DNA of 10,839 nucleotides, from contig JAEOUI010000112.1 in the NCBI GenBank assembly GCA_016839425.1, positions 1 to 10,839 of the forward strand. The letters are read 5' to 3'. Shown one piece after another: positions 5,367-10,611 of the stretch (its first letter is position 1; every line of letters starts with the position of its first letter). The notes beneath the pieces were generated by a model. It did not search any database. It was not told where the DNA came from and was given only the letters and a program-made list of their open reading frames with translations. Source of the stretch: Promethearchaeota archaeon. Its GTDB lineage: Archaea; Asgardarchaeota; Lokiarchaeia; Sigynarchaeales; SOKP01. A program made the position numbers and the translations under genes.

Positions 5367-5477
5367 TTTCAAACCGTCCTTTCTTAAATATCAAATCCTA
5401 TTCTTTCAAACCAATCTTAATTAAATATCAAATTTTCGGCAAACAAACCGACCTGAGATAAATATCGATATGGATTT
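5367..5477. repeat. Three tandem 37-bp direct repeats with bipartite motif
   Basis: Units start at 5367, 5404 and 5441. Each carries CAAACC, exactly 10 variable bases, then AAATATC. Units 1 and 2 agree at about 27 of 37 positions; unit 3 is more diverged, but its two boxes are intact. A fourth copy with the same 10-bp gap is at 8960-8996. The pattern is like iterons or an array of regulator sites. It is not CRISPR-like: the units abut and vary, and there are no spacers. Confidence 0.7.
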
Positions 5478-5704
5478 CAAGATTGATTTTCTTTTTCTTA
5501 ATGTTTAACCTACAGAATAATTCAAGGTCGATAAAGTTTCTTTTACTTCAGAAATCGATTTAAGATTCAATTAGTATTTCTACCAAAACCAAATTTCTCA
5601 TGTAATTATGCATTTTCCTATGTTTTCAATAAGTTAAGCAAAATTCCGGGTCTCCTTGTATTCTTATTTTACTGCGTAAAATAATCATCCTACGGAGTAT
5701 CCAC

Positions 5705-5750
5705 TGCGGTAAAATTTATTATATATATATATAATACTTCTTTGACCGCA
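5705..5750. repeat. Inverted repeat enclosing an AT palindrome
   Basis: TGCGGT (5705-5710) pairs with ACCGCA (5745-5750); inside lies a perfect 20-nt palindrome made only of A and T (5717-5736). It could form a cruciform or an easily melted site. The outer arm can alternatively pair with CCGCAG at 5783-5788. Confidence 0.6.
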
Positions 5751-5788
5751 ATAATTATTTCACTCTGTTCAATAATTATTAGCCGCAG

Positions 5789-5813
5789 AAGATGAGAAAA
5801 CACTTCTCATCTT
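5789..5813. repeat. 10-bp hairpin
   Basis: AAGATGAGAA (5789-5798) / TTCTCATCTT (5804-5813), 5-nt loop. No T run follows on either strand, so it is probably not an intrinsic terminator. Confidence 0.6.
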
Positions 5814-5845
5814 GAAAATATACAAATTTATCGATAAATAAATGC

Positions 5846-5878
5846 GCCCCAGGCGGGAAGGATTAAATCCTCTGGGGC
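5846..5878. repeat. GC-capped hairpin with internal bulge
   Basis: Outer stem GCCCCAG (5846-5852) / CTGGGGC (5872-5878); inner stem AGGAT / ATCCT; unpaired GCGGGA on one side only. It would lie in the first 80 nt of a transcript from the leftward promoter at 5929-5956. Confidence 0.6.
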
Positions 5879-5928
5879 ATGGTGGGGAATACTGGAAGAT
5901 TAAAGAAAAGAATCATGACTGCATTCAA

Positions 5929-5956
5929 ATAATATCAAACTAAAAACTAATGTCAA
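5929..5956 (-). promoter_or_regulatory. Leftward promoter reading into a gene-free region
   Basis: Minus strand: TTGACA (5956-5951), 16-bp spacer, TATTAT (5934-5929), TGa before the -10, T-rich sequence upstream. It is back to back with the rightward promoter at 5987-6014. No gene follows for over 700 nt, and the next gene (5187) has its own promoter. Confidence 0.72.
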
Positions 5957-5986
5957 GAAAAAAATAATTTATCTTTAAAAAAAAAA

Positions 5987-6014
5987 TTGACATTACAGAA
6001 ATAAATGCTATTCT
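5987..6014 (+). promoter_or_regulatory. Rightward sigma-70-type promoter
   Basis: TTGACA (5987-5992), 16-bp spacer, TATTCT (6009-6014), TGc before the -10, ten-A tract immediately upstream. It drives the two genes at 6050-7110. Confidence 0.87.
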
Positions 6015-6049
6015 TAATATAGACGTTTAAAAGGAAGGGAGAAAAAATC

Positions 6050-6295
6050 ATGTCAGAGAAAACTTATCAAGAGTATTATGACGAAATGGATTCTTATTCC
6101 GCTTGTATGATTGCCGAAGGTGCCGAAGAATCCGAAAGCGAAGAACAAATTCATGCCGCATGGCAATATTTGGTTGATACCGATCTTTGTTGGCAATTAC
6201 AAGGCTGGTTCGGAAGAACTGCGGTAAATCTTATTCAGCAAGGATTGATTGAAGCCACTACCGAAAAAGCCAAATTTTATTCAGAATGTCATTAA
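6050..6295 (+). CDS. Small phage-type protein, 81 aa, WQLQGWFGRTA motif
   Basis: ATG 6050 follows AAGGAAGGGAG with a suitable spacer. The protein is acidic: residues 1-35 are Glu/Asp/Tyr-rich (EYYDEMDSYSACMIAEGAEE), then comes the conspicuous block AAWQYLVDTDLCWQLQGWFG (36-55) followed by RTAVNLIQQGLI. The block 'A-W-Q-x-L-x-D-T-x-x-x-W-x-L-Q-G-x-F-G-R-x-A-x-x-L-I-x-x-G' resembles a short protein recurring in unrelated phage genomes whose function I do not know; the recognition is from memory. It has no catalytic signature and is probably a small helical protein. It is the first gene of a two-gene rightward operon, 17 nt before the next start, and opens the rightward half of the window. Confidence 0.85.
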   Translation: MSEKTYQEYYDEMDSYSACMIAEGAEESESEEQIHAAWQYLVDTDLCWQLQGWFGRTAVNLIQQGLIEATTEKAKFYSECH

Positions 6296-6312
6296 AGGAA
6301 AGGGAAATTAAC

Positions 6313-7110
6313 ATGGGAGTTAAAGCCGCTATTTATCGTTATTGTGAACATTTTGTCAAACAGGGAATTATCATTCCCAAAAAAACTTTCCTCGGTCTAT
6401 ACAACAACTATCTTCAATACAAAATCAAACAAGAACCTTTTCTCTTTGAAGGTGTGGAAGATGAATTTCTTTATTATGCTTACTATGACGCCGAACAGGT
6501 TATTTCTAAAATCTATAATTATCTGATGGTTAAATACGGGAAAGAATGTGAAGTTTGTTGCGAGAAAGGCAGATTGGATTTGTATCATGAAGTTTATGAT
6601 TCGCCTTGGCAAGAAAAGCCTCATAAAGTCTATTTCTGTTCTACTTTTTGCTATGAAAGTTTTATCAGGGGCGGTTATTCGGATTTCGATTATCATGAAT
6701 GCGATTGGTGCGGCAAATGTATTATTCAAAAATGTCCCAGTAATGGTTATCGAAATTATTTTCGGATAATGAACGAAGATGAACATGTCTGTTCGAAATG
6801 CTATCAAGAAGCGATTTTCGAGCATGGAGCGGAAATTGATCGAGATCGTTTTAACCAAGGTAAAATCGCCGGAGATTTTTTCAATATTTCCGAACTCGAA
6901 GATCATGGGTTTGTTCGTCATGTCGGTATCCATGCCGGTTATTTCAATTGTGAAGAAATATCCAAAATTCTTTTGAATATGCTAGACGCCGGAATCGTTT
7001 TTATTATTAATTATAACAATATGTCCATCACAGGAGATGAAGGTTATATTGACATTTATGTCAAGAGAGGATTTGAAGATCAGGCTTGTGAATTTTTCCC
7101 CTTGACATAG
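6313..7110 (+). CDS. Cys-rich probable zinc-binding protein, 265 aa
   Basis: The frame opens at 6286, but ATG 6313 is chosen: a purine-rich GGAAAGGG site precedes it, and the earlier ATG would overlap the upstream gene without its own site. The N-terminal 70 residues are helical and Tyr-rich. Residues 79-163 hold Cys at 79, 82, 83, 109, 113, 130, 133, 136, 141, 160 and 163, with further His, forming at least two probable zinc sites: C79-x2-C82 with C109-x3-C113, and C130-x2-C133 with C160-x2-C163 (ECDWCGKCI and HVCSKCYQ). The second block, 'C-x-W-C-G ... P-S-N-G ... F-R ... V-C-x-x-C-Y-Q-E', resembles an anonymous phage zinc-finger protein. The C-terminal 65 residues are an alpha/beta domain (EEISKILLNMLDAGIVFIIN). 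Nucleic-acid or protein binding is plausible but unproven. Confidence 0.85.
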   Translation: MGVKAAIYRYCEHFVKQGIIIPKKTFLGLYNNYLQYKIKQEPFLFEGVEDEFLYYAYYDAEQVISKIYNYLMVKYGKECEVCCEKGRLDLYHEVYDSPWQEKPHKVYFCSTFCYESFIRGGYSDFDYHECDWCGKCIIQKCPSNGYRNYFRIMNEDEHVCSKCYQEAIFEHGAEIDRDRFNQGKIAGDFFNISELEDHGFVRHVGIHAGYFNCEEISKILLNMLDAGIVFIINYNNMSITGDEGYIDIYVKRGFEDQACEFFPLT

Positions 7111-7152
7111 AAGCCATATTATATTATATTTAGATCATATATGTCTCTCACT

Positions 7153-7186
7153 ATAGAAAGGGTGACCTTCGGGTTACCTTTTCTAT
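7153..7186 (+). terminator. UUCG-capped hairpin terminator
   Basis: A 15-bp stem (two G-U pairs) is closed by C-UUCG-G, the most stable RNA tetraloop: left arm 7153-7167, loop 7168-7171, right arm 7172-7186. It lies 43 nt after the stop at 7110. The following T run is short, so efficiency may rest on the stem. TTTAGATC (7129-7136) and GATCTAAA (7205-7212) flank it as inverted copies. Confidence 0.8.
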
Positions 7187-7237
7187 TTGTCAAATAACCA
7201 AAGCGATCTAAAAAAAATCTGCAATTTCATTTTTTTC

Positions 7238-7265
7238 TTGACATTAAGGTTATTTTTGTTATAAT
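7238..7265 (+). promoter_or_regulatory. Near-consensus promoter for the 7300-8876 operon
   Basis: TTGACA (7238-7243), 16-bp spacer, TATAAT (7260-7265), TGt before the -10 and a T-rich stretch upstream. Both hexamers match consensus, the best in the window. Confidence 0.92.
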
Positions 7266-7299
7266 ATATAATAGAATAAAAAAGGAAGGGGAGATTAAG

Positions 7300-7479
7300 A
7301 TGGAAAATGTTTATGTTTTAGTTGGCACTTGGGGCGGTATTGTTGAAAAGGTTTCAGTCTATAAAGATTTGAAACAAGCCGAAGCCGCTAAAGAAAAAAT
7401 AATCAAACAATGGTCAAAACTTACTGTCAATAAAAGTTATTATGATGTCTGCATTTACGTTACCCCAATCAAAGGATAA
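7300..7479 (+). CDS. Small protein, 59 aa, phage-type 'YVLV..W.G' family
   Basis: ATG 7300 is preceded by GGAAGGGGAG and lies 35 nt after the -10 of the best promoter in the window. The product begins MENVYVLVGTWGGIVEKVSV, then a helix YKDLKQAEAAKEKIIKQWSK, then a strand SYYDVCIYVTPIKG. The order 'strand V-Y-V-L-V-x-x-W-x-G-x-(V/I)-x-x-V-x-V-(Y/F), A-E-x-A helix, closing strand' matches a small anonymous protein I recall from phages and plasmids; no biochemical role is known to me. The stop at 7477-7479 is 7 nt before the next start. It is short but has every expected signal of a real gene. Confidence 0.87.
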   Translation: MENVYVLVGTWGGIVEKVSVYKDLKQAEAAKEKIIKQWSKLTVNKSYYDVCIYVTPIKG

Positions 7480-7486
7480 TATTATT

Positions 7487-8077
7487 ATGAAATCAGCCAA
7501 TTTATGCCCCTATTGCAAAGGAACCGGGAAAGGAGGCAAATACGCAGATGTTCATGGCAAATGTGTTTATTGCCTTGGTACAGGTTTTGAATCAGGCAAA
7601 GAAATTAAAATAAATGAGATCGTAGGCGGAGTTATATACGTCAATCAAACCGAATGGCTCTATGACGAAATCGAAGTCAATGGGATCATTTCCGATTGCC
7701 TTGATTGTTTTTCTCAAGATACCGATGAATGTGATTTTTGTGACGGCCCGTATACTTATTTCTTCGGAATGAAACCCGACAAAGACGGTCAATATTTCGC
7801 CGATCCAGAAGCCGAATTTTCCGGAATTCTTTATGACGATGGAGCTTTTCATATCATTAAAAGTAAATGGGCTTGTTATTGCGCACCTTGTTCACCTTGC
7901 GCACCCGGCCAAGGAAGTATTATCGAAGAAGGAAAGATCATGGCTTACGGTTTGCCGCCTAATATTTTCGGCGATATGAATCATGAAGCCAAACAAAAAA
8001 TGGTTTATATCGGAGAAAACGTTTTCTATCCCGGTCTGTGGGTTTTTAAATTTGTTGAAGAAGGAATCAGTATATGA
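7487..8077 (+). CDS. Cys-rich protein, 196 aa: DnaJ-like CxxCxGxG zinc finger plus CSPCAP domain
   Basis: The frame is open from 7442, but ATG 7487 is preferred: the earlier ATG lies inside the upstream gene, and AAAGG precedes 7487. Residues 7-14 (CPYCKGTG) and 26-33 (CVYCLGTG) are two CxxCxGxG repeats as in the DnaJ cysteine-rich zinc domain, here one pair rather than two, enough for one zinc. Further pairs follow: C71-x2-C74 and C82-x2-C85. Residues 130-138 (CYCAPCSPC) continue into A-P-G-Q-G-S and then MAYGLPPNIFG. The 'C-S-P-C-A-P-x-x-G ... Y-x-L-P' stretch resembles an anonymous protein common in phages. DnaJ-type fingers bind proteins or act in thiol chemistry; the substrate here is unknown. 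The J-domain HPD motif is absent, so it is not a co-chaperone. The stop overlaps the next start by 4 nt. Confidence 0.87.
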   Translation: MKSANLCPYCKGTGKGGKYADVHGKCVYCLGTGFESGKEIKINEIVGGVIYVNQTEWLYDEIEVNGIISDCLDCFSQDTDECDFCDGPYTYFFGMKPDKDGQYFADPEAEFSGILYDDGAFHIIKSKWACYCAPCSPCAPGQGSIIEEGKIMAYGLPPNIFGDMNHEAKQKMVYIGENVFYPGLWVFKFVEEGISI

Positions 8078-8325
8078 TCGAAGTTAATTTAAGAAGCGAT
8101 GGATGTCTAATAGTTACTACCAAATTTGATTTTGAAAATATTAAAAAAATAAGGTTTGTGATATCCATAAAACAAATCAAACAAGCCATAAACGATTCTT
8201 ATTATTGTAATTGCGGGGATTGTTTGTGTTGTATTATTAAGAAATTTTATAACGAAAATCCCGAAGAAAGAAAACGAATCGATTATCACATTAACCTGTT
8301 AGAACAACTGGGTTGTGGAGGATAA
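8074..8325 (+). CDS. Small protein, 83 aa, with Cys cluster
   Basis: ATG 8074 overlaps the preceding TGA (ATGA), so it is translationally coupled; an AAGAAGG-like purine stretch lies upstream. The N-terminal 30 residues form strands (MIEVNLRSDGCLIVTTKFDF; IKKIRFVISI). A cluster YYCNCGDCLCCIIKK (residues 43-57) packs five Cys into nine residues, C-x-C-x-x-C-x-C-C, likely a metal or disulfide site. A C-terminal basic/acidic helix (ENPEERKRIDYHINLLEQLG) follows. Together with the previous gene this makes two adjacent Cys-rich products. No named family is recognised. Confidence 0.82.
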   Translation: MIEVNLRSDGCLIVTTKFDFENIKKIRFVISIKQIKQAINDSYYCNCGDCLCCIIKKFYNENPEERKRIDYHINLLEQLGCGG

Positions 8326-8327
8326 TT

Positions 8328-8876
8328 ATGTTTACTTCGATACAAGATTTTATTGAATTTAAAAATTTCAAACTTGTTAATTTGGTAAATATTACTCCTT
8401 ACTTTGAATATCATAAAACTTTAATTATCAATCACAACAAAGGCCGAATTGATAATGAGCATAATAATTTTCATGCTCAAACAATGCTTGCTATGAATAT
8501 TATGAAAAGCAAAAAGATCGATTCTTTTATCTTCAGGTGTTATATAAAAAATCAAATCGAGAACATTGAAGCTTATTTTGATATTGAATTCGCCATTTCT
8601 CATTTATTTGAAAAAGCTTTCTATGATGGTGGTAAAAATTGGTTGCAATTCAAAAAACCAAATTTAAAAGATGTTTTGATATCGCTTCAGGTCGAATTTA
8701 ATCTTCTACATGGCTGTAATTTTAATTTTGAAGAATTCTTCAGAGAATATTATACTTACTCCTTTGAATACGAAAATGCAAGAAAACATTTTCACAAAAT
8801 TATTGACGATTGGAATAAATTTTTTAAGCTGGTATCTTCAATTCATATCAATCATTTTCTTGCTCTAGAAATTTAA
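8328..8876 (+). CDS. Hypothetical protein, 182 aa
   Basis: Start ATG 8328 is chosen over an in-frame ATG at 8313 because GGAGG (8318-8322) lies 6 nt before it. The product is unrecognised, rich in Phe, Asn, His and Ile. The N-terminal part (IQDFIEFKNFKLVNLVNITP) and the block SFIFRCYIKNQIENIEAYFD are beta-like; the rest is helical (EFAISHLFEKAFYDGG; EFFREYYTYSFEYENARKHF; IIDDWNKFFKLV). Several His/Asn/Glu lie in the middle (NHNKGRIDNEHNNFHAQT, residues 35-52) without a recognisable catalytic pattern. It is the last gene of the four-gene rightward operon and is followed by two hairpins. Confidence 0.82.
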   Translation: MFTSIQDFIEFKNFKLVNLVNITPYFEYHKTLIINHNKGRIDNEHNNFHAQTMLAMNIMKSKKIDSFIFRCYIKNQIENIEAYFDIEFAISHLFEKAFYDGGKNWLQFKKPNLKDVLISLQVEFNLLHGCNFNFEEFFREYYTYSFEYENARKHFHKIIDDWNKFFKLVSSIHINHFLALEI

Positions 8877-8883
8877 ATTTCCT

Positions 8884-8905
8884 GAAGGTCATAAAAGCGA
8901 CCTTC
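8884..8905 (+). terminator. Small hairpin after the 182-aa gene
   Basis: GAAGGTC (8884-8890) / GACCTTC (8899-8905), 8-nt loop, 8 nt after the stop codon. No T run follows; it may assist the stronger hairpin just downstream. Confidence 0.5.
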
Positions 8906-8911
8906 CTTATT

Positions 8912-8944
8912 GAAAAAGAGGCTCTCAACTAAAGCCTCTTTTTC
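8912..8944 (+). terminator. Intrinsic terminator of the 7300-8876 operon
   Basis: Perfect 12-bp stem GAAAAAGAGGCT (8912-8923) / AGCCTCTTTTTC (8933-8944), 9-nt loop; T-rich on the right side and A-rich on the left, so it can work in either direction. Confidence 0.9.
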
Positions 8945-8959
8945 ATTTTCTGATCTATT

Positions 8960-8996
8960 AATCAAACCAATCTTTCTGAAATATCGACTTTTGAAA
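8960..8996. repeat. Fourth copy of the CAAACC-N10-AAATATC element
   Basis: CAAACC (8963-8968), 10 bases, AAATATC (8979-8985). It is closest to unit 2 of the array at 5367-5477: both contain CAAACCAATCTT. It ends about 36 bp before the -35 of the promoter at 9022, a position suited to an activator or repressor site. Confidence 0.65.
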
Positions 8997-9021
8997 AAAA
9001 TGTAATTCCATAAAAAAATAC

Positions 9022-9049
9022 TTGACAACTCATAAATAACCGCTATACT
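9022..9049 (+). promoter_or_regulatory. Sigma-70-type promoter for the 303-aa gene
   Basis: TTGACA (9022-9027), 16-bp spacer, TATACT (9044-9049); A-rich tract just upstream. No TGn is present, unlike most other promoters here. Confidence 0.87.
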
Positions 9050-9072
9050 TATATTTAAGAAAGGAGAATATC

Positions 9073-9984
9073 ATGTTAGTAGAAGATAATTTTCATAAAC
9101 AAATAAATAAGGTTTTCAAGGGTGACTTTGGTATTTATAAAGTTTGCCCTAATACTCAAATTATCAAATCTCAAACCGTTGACGGTCATACAAAAATCGC
9201 CATCAAACTTCACGAAACCGATATCGTTTCTTTCTATCCTAATCTTGAACTTTTCTTTTTAAATAATGGAGGATGGTTTACCAAAATCACCAAAGAAAGG
9301 ATCAATTGGTTTTTTGATTGGTTGTCGAGAAATATGAATATCAAATTCGATCTTTGGCAAAATAACCGGATTTGGTATGTTGCTCATGATCTTAAAACCT
9401 ACATTTTCTTTGAAGGTATGATCTTAAGCATTGCTAACGAATCTCCCGGCCCCGGTTTTCTACTTCAATTCATTAATTTCAATGCTTTAAGACATACCAA
9501 AGCCGAAATCTTCAAAAAGCTTATTATCGATCAATATGTAGAAGGCTTTATTCAAGCTTTGGCTGAGAATAAAATCAAAGAAGATGCCGGAGATTGTCTT
9601 TCTTGTCAATTCGAAATCCAAAAAGAAAAGCTTTTGGGCTATAACAATCAATCCGATCAACATCTTTATATGCATCTTCAGGAAAAGTATTATATGATGT
9701 CTTTGCTTTTTAATGCTTTCAGAGTATCCGGAAGAGAAAATTGGTTTCGATGGCATATGTCGATGTACGGAAAGATTGATGTAAGCGACAAACATATTCG
9801 AGCTATGGTCAGTCATTCTTTGAAAGATTTCTTCATTCGCAGAATTGAACCTATGGTTCTTTGGAATATGTTTTCCCGTTCTTATCGAGACAAAATCATC
9901 GGAGACAAGTTTAAACCTTATTTAAATAATGCCGTACATTATGCCATTGTCAGCGATAAGGTTTCTATAGATGCATTAATTTAA
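9073..9984 (+). CDS. Two-domain phage-type hypothetical protein, 303 aa
   Basis: ATG 9073 follows AAAGGAG with a 6-nt spacer, 24 nt after the -10. Residues 45-80 (KLHETDIVSFYPNLELFFLN, then NGGWFTKITKERINWF) match the layout 'H-x-T-x-I-V ... L-N-x-G-G-W-x-T-x-x-T-K-x-R-x-N' of a very common anonymous phage protein, followed by a W/Q-rich strand region (WQNNRIWYVAH, 95-105). Residues 171-215 (DAGDCLSCQF ... QHLYMHLQEKYYMMSLLFNA) resemble a second recurring phage segment, 'G-D-C-x-x-C ... H-L-x-x-H-x-x-E-x-Y-x-x-x-S-L-L-x-N-A', with C175, C178, H197 and H201 placed like a zinc site. The last 80 residues are basic and helical. Both matches are from memory. It stands alone between its own promoter and the next one; no enzymatic activity can be claimed. 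Confidence 0.87.
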   Translation: MLVEDNFHKQINKVFKGDFGIYKVCPNTQIIKSQTVDGHTKIAIKLHETDIVSFYPNLELFFLNNGGWFTKITKERINWFFDWLSRNMNIKFDLWQNNRIWYVAHDLKTYIFFEGMILSIANESPGPGFLLQFINFNALRHTKAEIFKKLIIDQYVEGFIQALAENKIKEDAGDCLSCQFEIQKEKLLGYNNQSDQHLYMHLQEKYYMMSLLFNAFRVSGRENWFRWHMSMYGKIDVSDKHIRAMVSHSLKDFFIRRIEPMVLWNMFSRSYRDKIIGDKFKPYLNNAVHYAIVSDKVSIDALI

Positions 9985-10002
9985 AAAGAAGTTATTTTTT
10001 AC

Positions 10003-10031
10003 TTGACATATATATGAAAGGAGGTTATTAA
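10003..10031 (+). promoter_or_regulatory. Promoter for the basic-tail protein gene
   Basis: TTGACA (10003-10008), 17-bp spacer, TATTAA (10026-10031); T-rich tract upstream. The spacer contains GAAAGGAGG, which looks like a Shine-Dalgarno site but has no usable ATG after it. Confidence 0.75.
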
Positions 10032-10086
10032 TCAAATCAGTTCTTTAATTTTCTAAATTTTTTTTAAACCGAAGGAGGTAAAAATC

Positions 10087-10425
10087 ATGGCAAGAATCAT
10101 TAAAGGAGTAAAGGTAATTTTCTTTACCCAGAACAAAGAAGGCGTTCAGACCATCACCAACGAATACGAATTTTCCGGCAAGGTATCCGATAAACAGTTG
10201 ATGAATATGCTCCCCGGCAATACCACCCTTGACGGATTGAATTCCGCCGCCGGGAGGATCAACGATGTCATTTCCAGTCTTTGGTCGTTGCTCCCCTTGC
10301 TTTCCGGTGAAAAGAAAGTGGCATCCGGAGCCAAACGTGGCCCCAAGAAAGGATCGAAACGCAAGGTCGAAAGCGGAGGTAAATCCGCCAAAAGCGGTAA
10401 GCAAGCCGTTGCCGCCGAAGCGTAA
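10087..10425 (+). CDS. Small protein with basic Lys/Gly/Ala tail, 112 aa
   Basis: ATG 10087 follows GAAGGAGGT, the strongest Shine-Dalgarno in the window. Residues 1-32 form a beta hairpin (ARIIKGVKVIFFTQNKEGVQ, then TITNEYEFSG), followed by helices (KVSDKQLMNMLPG; LDGLNSAAGRINDVISSLWS). From residue 75 on the chain is low-complexity and basic: KRGPKKGSKRK, GGKSAKSGKQ and an Ala ending, about a dozen Lys/Arg in 40 residues. Such tails occur in histone-H1-like and other DNA- or RNA-binding proteins; GPKK is reminiscent of, but is not, an AT-hook (RGRP). Third codon positions are clearly richer in G/C than in the neighbours. Own promoter, best SD, optimised codons and strong terminator suggest an abundant product, possibly nucleoid-associated; this is inference. 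Confidence 0.88.
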   Translation: MARIIKGVKVIFFTQNKEGVQTITNEYEFSGKVSDKQLMNMLPGNTTLDGLNSAAGRINDVISSLWSLLPLLSGEKKVASGAKRGPKKGSKRKVESGGKSAKSGKQAVAAEA

Positions 10426-10465
10426 GGAGCACTTATCGATTTAATCATTAATTGTTTGTTGGAGT

Positions 10466-10529
10466 TAGCGGGATGAAACTAAAAAAAAGATTTACCGCCA
10501 AAGCGTTTCATCCCGCTATTTTGTTTTTT
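10466..10529 (+). terminator. Long-stem intrinsic terminator
   Basis: Perfect 14-bp stem, TAGCGGGATGAAAC (10466-10479) / GTTTCATCCCGCTA (10505-10518), unusually large 25-nt loop, then TTTTGTTTTTT. It terminates the 112-aa gene. Confidence 0.88.
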
Positions 10530-10530
10530 G

Positions 10531-10611
10531 CAATGGAGACAAGATTAGCTTTGGCCCTTTTTCTTTTCCCTTCCTTTTTAAAAACGGCTTTTAATAATCT
10601 TGTCTCCATTG
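10531..10611. repeat. 17-bp perfect inverted repeat with pyrimidine-rich loop
   Basis: CAATGGAGACAAGATTA (10531-10547) and TAATCTTGTCTCCATTG (10595-10611) are perfect inverted copies. The 47-nt interval includes an unbroken C/T run of 25 nt (10554-10578). No T run follows. Flanking bases show no target-site duplication. Confidence 0.75.

Larger units (their letters stand above)
5271..5928. other. Gene-free divergent region with direct repeats and hairpins
   Basis: About 650 bp with no credible gene. The longest ATG-initiated frames are near 20 codons and have no properly spaced Shine-Dalgarno. Contents from left to right: T-rich stretch (5275-5320); three 37-bp direct repeats (5367-5477); hairpin TTATTTTAC-tgc-GTAAAATAA (5664-5684); a large inverted repeat TGCGGT (5705-5710) / ACCGCA (5745-5750) enclosing a 20-nt all-AT palindrome (5717-5736); direct repeats CAATAATTATT (5749-5759, 5770-5780); CCGCAG (5783-5788), which could pair with CTGCGG at 5704-5709 instead; hairpin 5789-5813; hairpin 5846-5878. 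The combination suits either a structured leftward RNA or a replication-type region. Confidence 0.6.

Noticed and set aside
5367..5477. 37-bp repeats as a CRISPR array
   Set aside because: The units abut without spacers, differ at many positions and have no cas gene nearby.
6397..6933. 178-codon leftward frame opposite the 265-aa Cys-rich gene
   Set aside because: It is antisense to a well-supported gene, with no SD and a biased Ile/Phe composition.
7141..7197. 18-codon frame starting at ATG 7141
   Set aside because: It overlaps the UUCG terminator hairpin and has no SD.
10045..10448. Two leftward open frames opposite the basic-tail gene
   Set aside because: They are antisense to a gene with a promoter, SD and terminator, and arise from its G/C-rich third positions; neither has a promoter or SD.
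10531..10611. Inverted repeat as a miniature insertion sequence
   Set aside because: No target-site duplication at the ends and no second copy in the window; kept only as an unexplained repeat.
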